Assembly: GCA_903840825.1 (NCBI GenBank)
Contig: CAIMHL010000330.1
Coordinates: 1 to 14,582 of the forward strand
Source: an uncultured beta proteobacterium
Lineage (GTDB): Bacteria; Pseudomonadota; Gammaproteobacteria; Burkholderiales; Burkholderiaceae_C
DNA length: 14,582 nt
Direction of reading: 5' to 3'
The notes beneath the pieces were generated by a model, which was not told where the DNA came from, did not search any database, and worked only from the letters and a program-made list of their open reading frames with translations. Each line of letters begins with the position of its first letter. Positions within the stretch are counted from its first letter, which is position 1. The translations under genes were made by a program, and so were the position numbers. Positions 1-8,448 of this stretch are shown here, piece after piece.

Positions 1-2036
1 CGCAGGCCTTGGTGCAAGGTCGAATCCACACCGGCATTGGCCACATTTTTGCTTACAGGGTCGAGGCGACGAATGATGTGCTGGACGTTACGGTCCAGCA
101 TGGGCAGCAACAAGGGTGGGCTATGGCGAGCTGCGGTGGGTGCTGTCCGGGTAACGAAGACGATGAGGTTGTCAGGCTGGCCATGGGCTTGCCAAACGAT
201 GTGATCGCCACACTCGCCAAGCCAAACTCGGCCTTCGTGCGCTCGCTCGCGCAAGGACTTGTAGAGGTTCACCCACTGCAGAAGCTGCGAGCGTTGGGTG
301 GCATCGAGTTTGCGCACGTCAAGCTCAATGCCCAAGTGCAACGGTAGTGCCACGCCGGCGCGGAAGTCCAGCAACTGTGTGCGCCCGGTGGTGTGGTACG
401 GGGTGGGGCCAATGTGGGCGCCCAGCACCTCGGGGGGGAAGAATGCCAGAGCGCCGCGTTGAATGTTTACCCGAGACAGAGCGTCAGTGTTGTCACTGGT
501 CCAGAAGCGGTGGGTGTGGGCAAGCACACCGGCGTCCATGCGCCCGCCGCCGGAAGCACAGCTTTCAATTTCTACGTTTGGATAGGCAGCGCGTACACGG
601 GCGAGAAGTGCATAGAGGCCATGTACAAATCCCACATAGCCAGCACAGCCATCGGCACCTACAACCTGGGTGAGGTCACGATTCATGTCCCATTTCAGAT
701 AGCTGATGGGCAGGGTGCTGAGCAAGGCATCAAGCTTTTCGAACAGGTAGTTTTGTACCTCGGGCAACGCCGTGTTGAGCACCAGTTGGTTGCGCCAGGT
801 TTGTTGTCGTTTGCCGGGCGAAGCGAATGCCCATTCGGGGTGAGCCCGGTAAAGATCGGAGTCGGGGTTGACCATTTCGGGCTCGACCCAAAGACCAAAC
901 TCCATGTCCAGTCCGGTCACGTGGTTGGCCAGTGGCGCAAGGCCATCGGGATATTTGCTGGCGTCGGGCCACCAGTCGCCCAAAGAGGTACGGTCGTCGT
1001 GCCGGCCATGGAACCAGCCATCGTCGAGGATGAAGCGCTCCACGCCGATGCTAGCAGCCTGTGTGGCGAAGTCTTTCAGGTCTTCGAGCTTGTGATCGAA
1101 GTACACCGCTTCCCAAGTGTTAAGGTGCACTGGGCGTGGCGTGAATTGGCCTGTGGGCCATTGCAAAGTGGCGCGCATGGCTGCGTGAAAGTTTTGCATC
1201 AGGCCGTTACGGCCATCAAGGCTGAAACTAGCCATCACCGGTGGGGCCTTCCACTGGGCACCGGGTGCAAGCGCCAGTTCGCCGGGCGCAAAGTGCACGC
1301 CCAGACGCCATTGGTGCACGCCGTCATCCATGGTGGCGATAGTTTGCTGGTGGTTGCCTGACCAGGCAAGGTGAGCGCCATAACAAGCGCCTTGGTGGTA
1401 GTCGGTCTGGCGGGTGGTTACCACTGCGCCGGGAAAGCGCTGGTGAGAAGTGCGCCCAGCGGCACTTTCTTGGTGCCATTGTCTCTGCGCGAGTGGCTCG
1501 GTTTGCCATTGAAATTCGTTGGACCACTGGCCGAAAAAGCTGTGTACCAGTTCCATGCCGCAAGGCAAGTAGATGTTGGCACTGGCCAACTCGTCAACCT
1601 GCAGCGGTGTGTCGCCTTCGTTATGCAGGCAGGTTGCGATGCGCAGCACATCGAAGGTATCCAGATGCAGGGAGAGTGTGACGCCGATGCGGCTGCTGTC
1701 ATCGTCGAGACGGATCAACAAGCCATTGGCTGATGCATCGGGGGTGACTGTGAAGCGGTCAGCAGAAAAGCCAAAGTCGCGTCCCATGCGGTGGGCACGC
1801 AGAGCGGGGCCACCGCTGTCGCCAAATCCAAGGCTGGGGAACACGCTGTGTGCAAGGTCTCGATCAAGCGAAGACGGTGGGCTACCGCGACCATCGCGCC
1901 ATGAGAAGCTGGGCGCTGCTGCTTCAGGCAAACGCGCGCCCCAGTAGCGCACCAGCGGCACTTGGTGCAGATCATCAGGAGCAGGCGCTGTCAACAGAAG
2001 ACTACTGGCGCGGCCGTGTAAAAACCAGTTTGACAT
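1..2036 (-). CDS. GH36 alpha-galactosidase, 3' end cut off by window edge
   Basis: Hydrolyses terminal alpha-linked galactose from oligosaccharides such as melibiose, raffinose or galactosyl-glycerols. No signal peptide is visible, so it should act in the cytoplasm. I translated the leftward strand from an ATG at 2036. The frame stays open to base 1 and gives about 678 residues. Bacterial GH36 enzymes are usually about 700-740, so only a short C-terminal tail is missing. Hallmarks in order are HLAWSGNH (from residue 222), RPVHLNTWEAVYF (W308), LDDGWF (338-342), FGLWVEPEMVNP, KWDMNR with the nucleophile D450, ESCASGGGR (C493) and TSDNTDA with the expected acid/base D515. The 65-residue spacing of the two aspartates fits the family. 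The gene starts 10 bp after the MalG-like permease stop without a clear Shine-Dalgarno sequence, so it is probably translationally coupled as the last visible gene of the operon. The substrate is inferred. Confidence 0.96.
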   Translation of the reverse strand, partial: MSNWFLHGRASSLLLTAPAPDDLHQVPLVRYWGARLPEAAAPSFSWRDGRGSPPSSLDRDLAHSVFPSLGFGDSGGPALRAHRMGRDFGFSADRFTVTPDASANGLLIRLDDDSSRIGVTLSLHLDTFDVLRIATCLHNEGDTPLQVDELASANIYLPCGMELVHSFFGQWSNEFQWQTEPLAQRQWHQESAAGRTSHQRFPGAVVTTRQTDYHQGACYGAHLAWSGNHQQTIATMDDGVHQWRLGVHFAPGELALAPGAQWKAPPVMASFSLDGRNGLMQNFHAAMRATLQWPTGQFTPRPVHLNTWEAVYFDHKLEDLKDFATQAASIGVERFILDDGWFHGRHDDRTSLGDWWPDASKYPDGLAPLANHVTGLDMEFGLWVEPEMVNPDSDLYRAHPEWAFASPGKRQQTWRNQLVLNTALPEVQNYLFEKLDALLSTLPISYLKWDMNRDLTQVVGADGCAGYVGFVHGLYALLARVRAAYPNVEIESCASGGGRMDAGVLAHTHRFWTSDNTDALSRVNIQRGALAFFPPEVLGAHIGPTPYHTTGRTQLLDFRAGVALPLHLGIELDVRKLDATQRSQLLQWVNLYKSLRERAHEGRVWLGECGDHIVWQAHGQPDNLIVFVTRTAPTAARHSPPLLLPMLDRNVQHIIRRLDPVSKNVANAGVDSTLHQGL

Positions 2037-2046
2037 AAGTAAAGAG

Positions 2047-2898
2047 CTAGCCCTTGGTGGCGCCAATGGTCAGACCGGCAATGAACTGCTTTTGCAGCAT
2101 GAAGAAGATAAGAACGGGTGGCATAGCCGCCAGAATAGAGCCGGCCGACACCAGTTGCCACTGCGCCACCCATTGGCCGTTAAGTGACTTCAGTCCGCCG
2201 GTGACCGGCATGGCGTGGTCGCCCTGAATCAACACGGTAGCCCAGAAGTAATCGTTCCAGATGAAGGTAAAGATCAGTACCGCCACAGCCGCCACCGCAG
2301 GGCGCACCAGCGGTAACACTACGCTGTGGAATATCTGCCATTCGTTGGCGCCTTCGATGCGCGCGGCTTCGATCAGCTCATACGGAAGGTCTCTGATGAA
2401 ATTGCGCAGGAAGAAGGTGGCGAAGCCAGTCTGGAACGCTATATGAAAAAGAACGAGACCCATGGTGGTGTCGTACATGCCCATCTTGAGCGTGAGTTCG
2501 CGCACCGGAACCATCAGGATCTGGAAGGGTACAAAGTTGCCACCCACAAACAGCAAGAACACCAGCATGTTGAACTTGAAGCGGTAAGTGCCCAGCGCGA
2601 AGCCCGCCAAAGTGGAGAGCACCACGGTGCCGATGACGGTGGGGATGGTGACGTAAAAGCTGTTAAGCACGAACTGCACCATGGGCGTGTTCTGAAACAC
2701 AGCGCTGTAGTTCTCGAGCAGCATCCATTGCGAAGGCATGCCCCAGTAGTTGCCAGCGTTGAGGTCGCCCTGACTGCGCAACGAGGTCAGCATCACCGCA
2801 ATGATCGGAAGCAGCCACACCACCAGACTGATGGGTAACGCAACTTTATAGAGCAGCCTTGTGGGCGCAGACACCTTTTCGATAGGGGTTGGAAACAT
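2047..2898 (-). CDS. ABC sugar permease, MalG-like (CUT1 family)
   Basis: Inner-membrane subunit of a carbohydrate importer, expected to pair with the MalF-like permease upstream and the ATPase at 7213-8364. The 283 residues contain about six hydrophobic segments, beginning near residues 20-37. A conserved EAA cytoplasmic loop lies at about 177-196 (EAARIEGANEWQIFHSVVLP) and docks the ATPase. The C-terminus GLTIGATKG is typical of MalG-type proteins. The ATG directly follows the TGA of the upstream permease (TGAATG, no gap). A CAGGAG in the last codons of that gene serves as ribosome binding site, which indicates tight co-translation. Sugar specificity cannot be read from the permease; an alpha/beta-galactoside is inferred from the flanking hydrolases. 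Confidence 0.95.
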   Translation of the reverse strand: MFPTPIEKVSAPTRLLYKVALPISLVVWLLPIIAVMLTSLRSQGDLNAGNYWGMPSQWMLLENYSAVFQNTPMVQFVLNSFYVTIPTVIGTVVLSTLAGFALGTYRFKFNMLVFLLFVGGNFVPFQILMVPVRELTLKMGMYDTTMGLVLFHIAFQTGFATFFLRNFIRDLPYELIEAARIEGANEWQIFHSVVLPLVRPAVAAVAVLIFTFIWNDYFWATVLIQGDHAMPVTGGLKSLNGQWVAQWQLVSAGSILAAMPPVLIFFMLQKQFIAGLTIGATKG

Positions 2899-3807
2899 TC
2901 AGGACTCCTGCTCTTGACGGTAGATTCGCCGCAACACAAAGCCGATGTAGATCAGCATGATGAAGAACAGCACGGTGGCAATTGCAGTGCCATAGCCCAT
3001 GCGGTAGCCGTATTCGGAAAGCGCCACTTCGTACATGTAGTAAGCTAAAACGCGCGAAGAGCCGTAGGGACCGCCTTGGGTCATGATGGAAATCATGTCG
3101 AAGCTGCGCAGTGAACCGATGATGGTTACCACCACGGCGATGAATGTGGCCGGGCGTAGTTGAGGCAACACCACATGCCAGAGCATCGTCCAGCCCTTGG
3201 CACCTTCGAGGCGGGCTGCTTCGATCAGGTCGGGACGCACGCTGTTGAGGCCAGTGAGGTACAAAATCATGCAGTAGGCAATCTGCGGGTACAGGCCGGC
3301 AATCACAATGCCGTAGGTGACGATGGTGTCGTCAGACAGAACAGCTAGCGGCTCCAAGCCCAAGCTGGTGAAGACCAGGGCCAGCAAGCCGTTGGATGGG
3401 TCGTAGAACCAGGAAAATACCAGACCCAGCACTACTTGAGAAATCACAAATGGGAAAAAAAACAGCGACTTCATCAACCGTATGCCGAACACCGTCTGGT
3501 TGAGAAACAAGGCCAGAAATAAACCTGCTGGCACGGCCAACATGAAGCCAAAGATCCAGATCAGGTTATTTTGAAGTGACTTCCAGAAATCAGGGTCATG
3601 CCAGAGGTCAAAGTAGTTTTGTAGGCCGATGTATTTCGGCTTGCCCAAGCCATCCCAGTCGTAGAGGCTGATGGCCATGGATTCAATAATTGGCGCGATC
3701 ACGTACACGGCAAACATGACCAACGCTGGCGTCAGAAACAACCAGGGTGCGATCGTTTTTTGGTGGCGGGACCACCAAGAACTGGGGGGGAGGGCAGTGT
3801 GTGGCAT
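2899..3807 (-). CDS. ABC sugar permease, MalF-like (CUT1 family)
   Basis: First membrane subunit of the carbohydrate importer. The 302 residues begin with a short cytoplasmic stretch and a first membrane helix at about residues 21-40 (PWLFLTPALVMFAVYVIAP). Further helices follow, and the EAA loop is at about 196-215 (EAARLEGAKGWTMLWHVVLP). Length and topology match the shorter MalF/UgpA-type permeases, which lack the large periplasmic P2 loop of enteric MalF. The ATG at 3807 has no strong Shine-Dalgarno sequence. It lies 76 bp after the binding-protein gene, and that gap contains a 7-bp-stem hairpin. The 3' end abuts the MalG-like gene without a gap. Loose initiation plus the hairpin would make permease output lower than binding-protein output, as is common in such operons. 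Confidence 0.95.
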   Translation of the reverse strand: MPHTALPPSSWWSRHQKTIAPWLFLTPALVMFAVYVIAPIIESMAISLYDWDGLGKPKYIGLQNYFDLWHDPDFWKSLQNNLIWIFGFMLAVPAGLFLALFLNQTVFGIRLMKSLFFFPFVISQVVLGLVFSWFYDPSNGLLALVFTSLGLEPLAVLSDDTIVTYGIVIAGLYPQIAYCMILYLTGLNSVRPDLIEAARLEGAKGWTMLWHVVLPQLRPATFIAVVVTIIGSLRSFDMISIMTQGGPYGSSRVLAYYMYEVALSEYGYRMGYGTAIATVLFFIMLIYIGFVLRRIYRQEQES

Positions 3808-3858
3808 GGCTTTGTACGCAAAAAATTACCACGGAGAATTCAGAGCGTGAGCTCCAAA

Positions 3859-3881
3859 CTCTCCGGGGCGGTCACGGAGAG
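3859..3881 (-). other. intercistronic hairpin after the binding-protein gene
   Basis: Reading leftward, three bases after the binding-protein stop, CTCTCCG and CGGAGAG form a perfect 7-bp stem around a 9-base loop, followed by only TTT. It lacks a long U tract, so it is more likely an attenuator or a 3' stabiliser of the binding-protein message than a full terminator. A second copy of CTCCGTG lies nearer the permease start and could compete for pairing. Function is inferred from position. Confidence 0.55.
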
Positions 3882-3883
3882 GC

Positions 3884-5116
3884 TTACTTGTAGGCGCGCT
3901 TACGCACGGACTCAAGACGCTCCAGGATGGCTTCGCGGCGCTCAGGCTTGAGCATGTATTCTTGGAAACCGTCCATGCCGGCCTTGGCCATTTCAGCGGC
4001 GGCATCGCGGTCATAGAACTGGGCCAGACCCTTGGCGTTCGACAACATTGTGAAGCCGGCTTTCAGGAACTTGTCGTCTGGGCTGGTTGACTGGTTGTTC
4101 ACCGGCAGTTGACCCAGGGTCTTGTTCATCTCAGACTGTGCTTTGGCGCTGGCGATGTAGGCCAGGAACTTGCGCGCATCGGCCTTGTTTTTGGCTTTGG
4201 CAGGGATGTGCACGGTGTCGGTTGGTGCGTCTTCAGCCATGGCCACGCCCTTGGTGATTTCAGGGAACTGCATGAAGCCGATCTGCTCGTCTTTTAGACC
4301 AGCTTCACGCATAGGAGCCACAGCGAAGTTACCCATCAGATACATCGCGGCTTCGCCTTTAACGAAAGCTGGCAGGGCCTCTTGCCACTGGTAGGCGGCG
4401 TGGTTATCCAAATAGTAGCCTGGCTTGACTAGGTCGTCCCACTTGTCGAACACAGCCTTCACACGCTTGTCGGTGTAAGGCACTTTGCCAGAGGTCAGAT
4501 CCATGTGGAACTGGTAGCCGTTGACGCGTAGGTTCAAGTAGTCGAACCAGCCGCCGGTGGTCCAGGTGGCCTTGGTACCGATGGCGAAAGGAACGATCTT
4601 GTTTTCTTTCAGTTTCTTGCTGGCAGCGAGCAACTGATCCCAGGTCTTTGGTTCAGTGATACCGAGTTTGTCAAAGATGTCCTTGCGGTAGTACACACCC
4701 CATTGGTAGTAGGTATAGGGGATGCCCCACTGCTTGCCGTTTTGCGTCATGGAAGGCACAGCGGAAGCCAGGGACTTGTCCAGTCCGTTGGCTTTCCACA
4801 CATCGGACACGTCTTCGAAAAGGCCGGCGTTAACGAACGGAGCCATGCGGTTGCCTGCGTACCAGTTCACCACATCAGGGGCATCGGCGGTCAGAAAGTT
4901 CCGGATGGATGTTTTGTAGCCTTCGTGGTCAAAAGTGTTGATCTTGACGGTGATGCCGGGGTTGGCGGCTTCAAAGCCTTTGACCAACTCGGCGAATGCC
5001 GCCTTAGGAGCCGGGTCGGACGCATCGGTGTTGAATGTGATGACGCCGGCATTGGCTGCCAGCACGTTAAGGCTCAGCGCGGCGCTGAGAGCCAGAGTTT
5101 TTAGTTTGAATTTCAA
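3884..5116 (-). CDS. periplasmic sugar-binding protein of ABC importer (TTG start)
   Basis: Captures the sugar in the periplasm and delivers it to the two permeases. The 410 residues open with a signal peptide: basic MKFKLK, a hydrophobic core and probable cleavage after ANA at residue 23. No lipobox cysteine is present, so it should be a soluble periplasmic protein. The mature part has the family 1 extracellular solute-binding look (VITFNTDASDP near the N-terminus, FVKGEAAMYLMGNF, and ADARKFLAYI late). Length is normal for CUT1 binding proteins. The start codon is TTG at 5116. It is chosen because AGGAG at 5124-5128 sits 7 nt upstream and the signal peptide begins right there; no ATG in frame lies upstream. 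The ligand is unknown, and galactosides are inferred from the neighbouring GH36 and GH42 enzymes. Confidence 0.95.
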   Translation of the reverse strand: MKFKLKTLALSAALSLNVLAANAGVITFNTDASDPAPKAAFAELVKGFEAANPGITVKINTFDHEGYKTSIRNFLTADAPDVVNWYAGNRMAPFVNAGLFEDVSDVWKANGLDKSLASAVPSMTQNGKQWGIPYTYYQWGVYYRKDIFDKLGITEPKTWDQLLAASKKLKENKIVPFAIGTKATWTTGGWFDYLNLRVNGYQFHMDLTSGKVPYTDKRVKAVFDKWDDLVKPGYYLDNHAAYQWQEALPAFVKGEAAMYLMGNFAVAPMREAGLKDEQIGFMQFPEITKGVAMAEDAPTDTVHIPAKAKNKADARKFLAYIASAKAQSEMNKTLGQLPVNNQSTSPDDKFLKAGFTMLSNAKGLAQFYDRDAAAEMAKAGMDGFQEYMLKPERREAILERLESVRKRAYK

Positions 5117-5123
5117 GTGATGT

Positions 5124-5128
5124 CTCCT
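5124..5128 (-). promoter_or_regulatory. ribosome binding site deciding the TTG start
   Basis: A perfect AGGAG on the leftward strand lies 7 nt before the TTG that opens the binding-protein gene. It is the strongest Shine-Dalgarno sequence ahead of any gene in the operon and supports TTG as the true start of a highly translated gene. Confidence 0.7.
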
Positions 5129-5151
5129 AGTTTGTAAAGTAATGACCGGGG

Positions 5152-5187
5152 AAAACGAAACGAAACGGGCGCCTCAAACGAGGTGCC
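5152..5187 (-). terminator. terminator-like hairpin between GH42 gene and binding-protein gene
   Basis: Read leftward, GGC-A-CCTC, loop GTTT, GAGG-C-GCC folds into a stem of seven pairs with one A-C mismatch (5168-5187). It spans the GH42 stop codon. It is followed by a T-rich tract made of three CGTTT-like units (5152-5167). This is the layout of an intrinsic terminator, yet the operon continues 50 bases later. A leaky terminator or attenuator with a separate promoter for the binding-protein gene would fit. The T tract is interrupted by C and G, so strength is uncertain. Confidence 0.45.
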
Positions 5188-7162
5188 AGATGGAGAGCCC
5201 GCGTGCCGCCACGCTAGGTTCACCCAACAAGGGCTCCGAAGTGCTGCCGACCGGAGACCAGTCAATAGCTTTGTCGGAAAAATTGAAGGCCATGGCAAGA
5301 GCACCGAGGCGGCTTACGCGCAAATCGGCAGGCAGCCGTTGAGGCTCCAGGCCTGCGGCCAGTGCTCGGCTTTCCAGCAAGCGTTGCCATGCTGCATCGT
5401 CCAGCCCACCGGCGACGTAGCAGGCGCGATCGTTCAGTGTCACCAGCGGGCGACCGTCTGACAAGGTGGCCAGTTTGTGAGCGCCATGCAGTGCCAGGTC
5501 CTCGAACCATCCGGTGACAGTGGTTGCTTGATCAAGCAAGTGGCCGACTTCTTCGAAGCCCGGCGGCAAAGAAGCCACTCTGTTAACGCGCAGACCGAGT
5601 AAGCTTTGCAGTGGCCCTGGCGCGAGTTGAGGTGGTACGTGCATATCGGTGGTTTTGCTGCCTGCGCGAGGGGCGAAGACAAGCTGTGCGGTGGTGTTCT
5701 TCAGCTGCTCCAATAGTGCCGGCGACACATGGGTAGAGACCGGCAACACGATCAGCTGGTAGGCAGACAGCGGTGCATTGGGGCCAACGATGTCGATGTC
5801 GAGACCGAGTTGGCGCAGCGCACTGTACAGACGAAAAGCCAGTGCTAATCCGTTGTAGTCTTTGCCTTGTGGCTGGATCTGGCCCATCCACAAACCGTCG
5901 TAGTCAAAAACCAGGGCGACGCGGTTGCGCACACTGAGTTTGCTGGCGCACATGGTGTGGCACAGTTCGGCGAGCTCTTCGCCCACTTGCGCAGCTTCGA
6001 CGCCGCCTTGGTCCAAACTGAAGTCAGGACGGTTCAGGCCAGTGTGCATTTGCTCTTGTGCAAAGGGGGCCTGGCGCCAGCGGAAATAACTCACTACCTC
6101 TGCGCCATGTGCAAAGGCCTGCCATGTCCACAAGCGGACCATGCCGTCGTGCGGGGCTAGGTTCCACTGCGCCCAGTTCACGGGCCCGGGTTGCTGCTCC
6201 ATGACCCACCAGCGGCCATGAGCCGGGGCATCGGCACGCACGCTGGCACACATGCCGCGGTACAGGTCGTGGTGAAAAGCCGGGACGTCGGGGTGGCCAG
6301 TGCGAGCGTATTGCACTTTCTCTTGAGGGCTCAGGAAGAAGTCTTGCGTAAAACCCAGCGGGTAGCTGTCCCAGGTGGCGATGTCTAGGTTTTCTGACAC
6401 CTCATGGTGGTTGAACTCGGTGTAGAAGCCCATGTAGTTGTGGCTGACTGGGCGCCCCGGGGATAAAGCCTTGAGCAACTGGTATTGGGCTTCTTGAAAC
6501 CGTGCTACGGCCCAAGAGCTGTAGCGCTGGAAATCCAGGCGGTGCGAAGGGTTGGCTTCAGTGACGGTCAGGTTGGGCAGATCGATTTCATCAAAGTTGC
6601 GAATCTCCTGGCTCCAGAACACCGTGCCCCAGGCTCGGTTCAGTTCACGCGCGTCTCCGTAGCGCCCGGCAAGCCAAGTGCGGAAGCCTTCGGCCGCGGC
6701 TGAGCTGTAGGATATGGCCGTGTTGTGGCAGCCGTATTCGTTGTCGGTTTGCCAAGCGGCTACTGCGGGGTGGTTGCCATACCGTTCAGCCACGGCACGG
6801 GTAATTCGCTGGCTCTGGGCCTGATAACCCGCGTGTGAAAAACAATAGTGGCGGCGCGAACCAAAGCCGCGGGTGTGCCCTTGGGCATCGACTGCCAACA
6901 TGTCGGGCATTTGATCAACCAGCCATTTTGGCGGCGTTGCGGTCGGCGTGCACATGACCACCTTCAGCCCTTGGGCGTGCAGAGTATCAATGGCTTGATC
7001 AAGCCATTCCCATTCAAAAACACCGGGTGATGGTTCGATGCGGCTCCAGGCGAACTCAGCGATGCGCACCCAGCGGATGTTCATGTCTCGCATGCGTTGT
7101 GCGTCAACTGGCCATTGCTCTCTGGGCCAGTGTTCAGGGTAATAGCAGATGCCGAGTTCCAT
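5174..7162 (-). CDS. GH42 beta-galactosidase
   Basis: Cytoplasmic retaining beta-galactosidase that removes terminal beta-galactose from oligosaccharides or galactosides. The 662 residues match the usual GH42 size. The N-terminus MELGICYYPEHWPREQW is the family hallmark, followed by the TIM barrel. The acid/base is E142 in QTDNEYGCH and the nucleophile is E322 in WWVMEQQPGPVNWA. The barrel is followed by a Rossmann-like trimerisation region (from about residue 410) and a small C-terminal beta domain. Only C107 and C145 remain at positions matching the four-cysteine zinc site of thermophilic homologues, so that site is incomplete here. No signal peptide is seen. The ATG at 7162 lies 50 bp after the ATPase stop and lacks an obvious Shine-Dalgarno sequence. 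Lactose, galactans or galactosyl-glycerols are all possible substrates. Confidence 0.96.
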   Translation of the reverse strand: MELGICYYPEHWPREQWPVDAQRMRDMNIRWVRIAEFAWSRIEPSPGVFEWEWLDQAIDTLHAQGLKVVMCTPTATPPKWLVDQMPDMLAVDAQGHTRGFGSRRHYCFSHAGYQAQSQRITRAVAERYGNHPAVAAWQTDNEYGCHNTAISYSSAAAEGFRTWLAGRYGDARELNRAWGTVFWSQEIRNFDEIDLPNLTVTEANPSHRLDFQRYSSWAVARFQEAQYQLLKALSPGRPVSHNYMGFYTEFNHHEVSENLDIATWDSYPLGFTQDFFLSPQEKVQYARTGHPDVPAFHHDLYRGMCASVRADAPAHGRWWVMEQQPGPVNWAQWNLAPHDGMVRLWTWQAFAHGAEVVSYFRWRQAPFAQEQMHTGLNRPDFSLDQGGVEAAQVGEELAELCHTMCASKLSVRNRVALVFDYDGLWMGQIQPQGKDYNGLALAFRLYSALRQLGLDIDIVGPNAPLSAYQLIVLPVSTHVSPALLEQLKNTTAQLVFAPRAGSKTTDMHVPPQLAPGPLQSLLGLRVNRVASLPPGFEEVGHLLDQATTVTGWFEDLALHGAHKLATLSDGRPLVTLNDRACYVAGGLDDAAWQRLLESRALAAGLEPQRLPADLRVSRLGALAMAFNFSDKAIDWSPVGSTSEPLLGEPSVAARGLSIWHLV

Positions 7163-7212
7163 GGGGTTTGCGAAGTGTTGTGAATTGCTGGTAGGCCGCT
7201 ACAGACGGACGT

Positions 7213-8364
7213 TCAGGCAGCCAAAGGCACTGGCACATCCGACTCGCGGACGGTGCGTGGCAGAGCCAGCCCGTTGTCGTCGAACAGGTGGCAGTGCTGC
7301 TCAGGCAGTGCCATGGGGACCCTGTTGCCAGGTTGTGCTACGGTGAGTCCTTCGGCTTTCACCACCAGAGGATCACTGATATCACCGCTGTTGAGATAAA
7401 GGTAGGTGGACTCACCCAGACGTTCTTGCCATTGCACTTCACGCACGATGTGCTGGTGGCTGGTACCAATGCGGGCATGCTCAGGGCGAATGCCCACGGT
7501 GATGGGTTGGCCGGCAAGCAGGCTGCGCGCGTCAACAGCTGCCTGGATGACTTCGCCGTCGGCAAGCTTCACCTGCGCCATCGAATCATTGCCAGCAACA
7601 AAAATGCCCGGCAGGAAGTTCATTTTGGGCGAGCCAATAAAGCCAGCCACAAACAAGTTGCGCGGACGGTGGTACAGCTCCAGCGGTGAACCGCATTGCG
7701 CCACGCTGCCCTCTTGGGCGACGGTTGGACCGGAGTTGAGCAGCAAACTGCGGTCGGCCAGTGTCATGGCTTCAACCTGGTCGTGGGTCACGTATACGGT
7801 GCTGGCACGTCCGAAATCTCGGTGGATTTTGGCGATTTCAAAACGGGTTTGCACGCGCAATGCCGCGTCGAGGTTAGACAAGGGTTCGTCAAATAAGAAT
7901 ACGCCGGGTTCGCGCACGATGGCTCGCCCGATAGCCACTCGCTGCCGCTGACCACCTGACAGTGCTTTGGGCAGGCGGCTCAGGTAGGGGCCGAGTTGCA
8001 AGATATCGGAAGCCGCGCGCACCTTCTGGTCGATCTCGGCCTTGGGGGTCTTGGCGAGTTTCAGTCCAAAGGCCATGTTTTCGTAGACCGTCATGTGCGG
8101 GAACAGTGCATACGACTGAAACACCATGGCTACGCCGCGCTGTGCCGGGGCCACGTCGTTCATGCGCTGTCCACCGATCATCAAATCTCCGGAGGTGATG
8201 TCTTCCAGGCCTGCGATGGTGCGCAGCAGGGTGGACTTGCCGCAGCCCGATGGGCCGACAAACACGCAGAACTCGCCCTGGGCGATGTCCAAGTCGACGT
8301 TGCGGATCACAGGTGCATGGTCGCCATAGGCTTTACACACAGATTTGAGCGAAATATTGGCCAT
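7213..8364 (-). CDS. ABC importer ATPase, MalK/UgpC/MsmK type
   Basis: Energises the sugar importer encoded downstream. The 383 residues show every nucleotide-binding motif: Walker A GPSGCGKS (38-45), Q-loop Q83, signature LSGGQ (135-139), Walker B VFLFDE (155-160), D-loop SNLD (163-166) and switch histidine H194. The C-terminal third (about 240-383) is the OB-fold/TOBE-type regulatory extension typical of CUT1 ATPases, including VGIRPEH. It is the first structural gene after lacI and lies behind the presumed operator region. A weak GGAAC lies about 8 nt before the ATG. Such ATPases can serve several transporters in one cell, but the presence of a dedicated copy here suggests it belongs to this operon. 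Confidence 0.96.
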   Translation of the reverse strand: MANISLKSVCKAYGDHAPVIRNVDLDIAQGEFCVFVGPSGCGKSTLLRTIAGLEDITSGDLMIGGQRMNDVAPAQRGVAMVFQSYALFPHMTVYENMAFGLKLAKTPKAEIDQKVRAASDILQLGPYLSRLPKALSGGQRQRVAIGRAIVREPGVFLFDEPLSNLDAALRVQTRFEIAKIHRDFGRASTVYVTHDQVEAMTLADRSLLLNSGPTVAQEGSVAQCGSPLELYHRPRNLFVAGFIGSPKMNFLPGIFVAGNDSMAQVKLADGEVIQAAVDARSLLAGQPITVGIRPEHARIGTSHQHIVREVQWQERLGESTYLYLNSGDISDPLVVKAEGLTVAQPGNRVPMALPEQHCHLFDDNGLALPRTVRESDVPVPLAA

Positions 8365-8427
8365 TTTTTTGTTCCGGTTGGCGTCTGGGCTGCTTCAAAG
8401 GTGGGCAGTCAGATGTCGCACCGTTTC

Positions 8428-8443
8428 TATGATTTGAATCATA
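8428..8443. promoter_or_regulatory. operator candidate O1 overlapping a -10-like hexamer
   Basis: TATGATTTGAATCATA has perfect 7-bp inverted half-sites around a TG centre. On the leftward strand its first six bases, TATGAT (8438-8443), match the sigma70 -10 consensus at five of six positions, about 74 nt before the ATPase start codon. A repressor bound here would block that promoter. The neighbouring LacI-family gene is the obvious candidate regulator. No good -35 hexamer at 16-18 bp spacing was found, so the promoter itself is tentative. Confidence 0.6.
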
Positions 8444-8448
8444 CTGAA

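Noticed and set aside
393..1361. Long rightward open frame of 322 codons opposite the alpha-galactosidase gene
   Set aside because: It is an antisense shadow: the leftward frame gives unbroken GH36 motifs, while the rightward translation has no recognisable domain.
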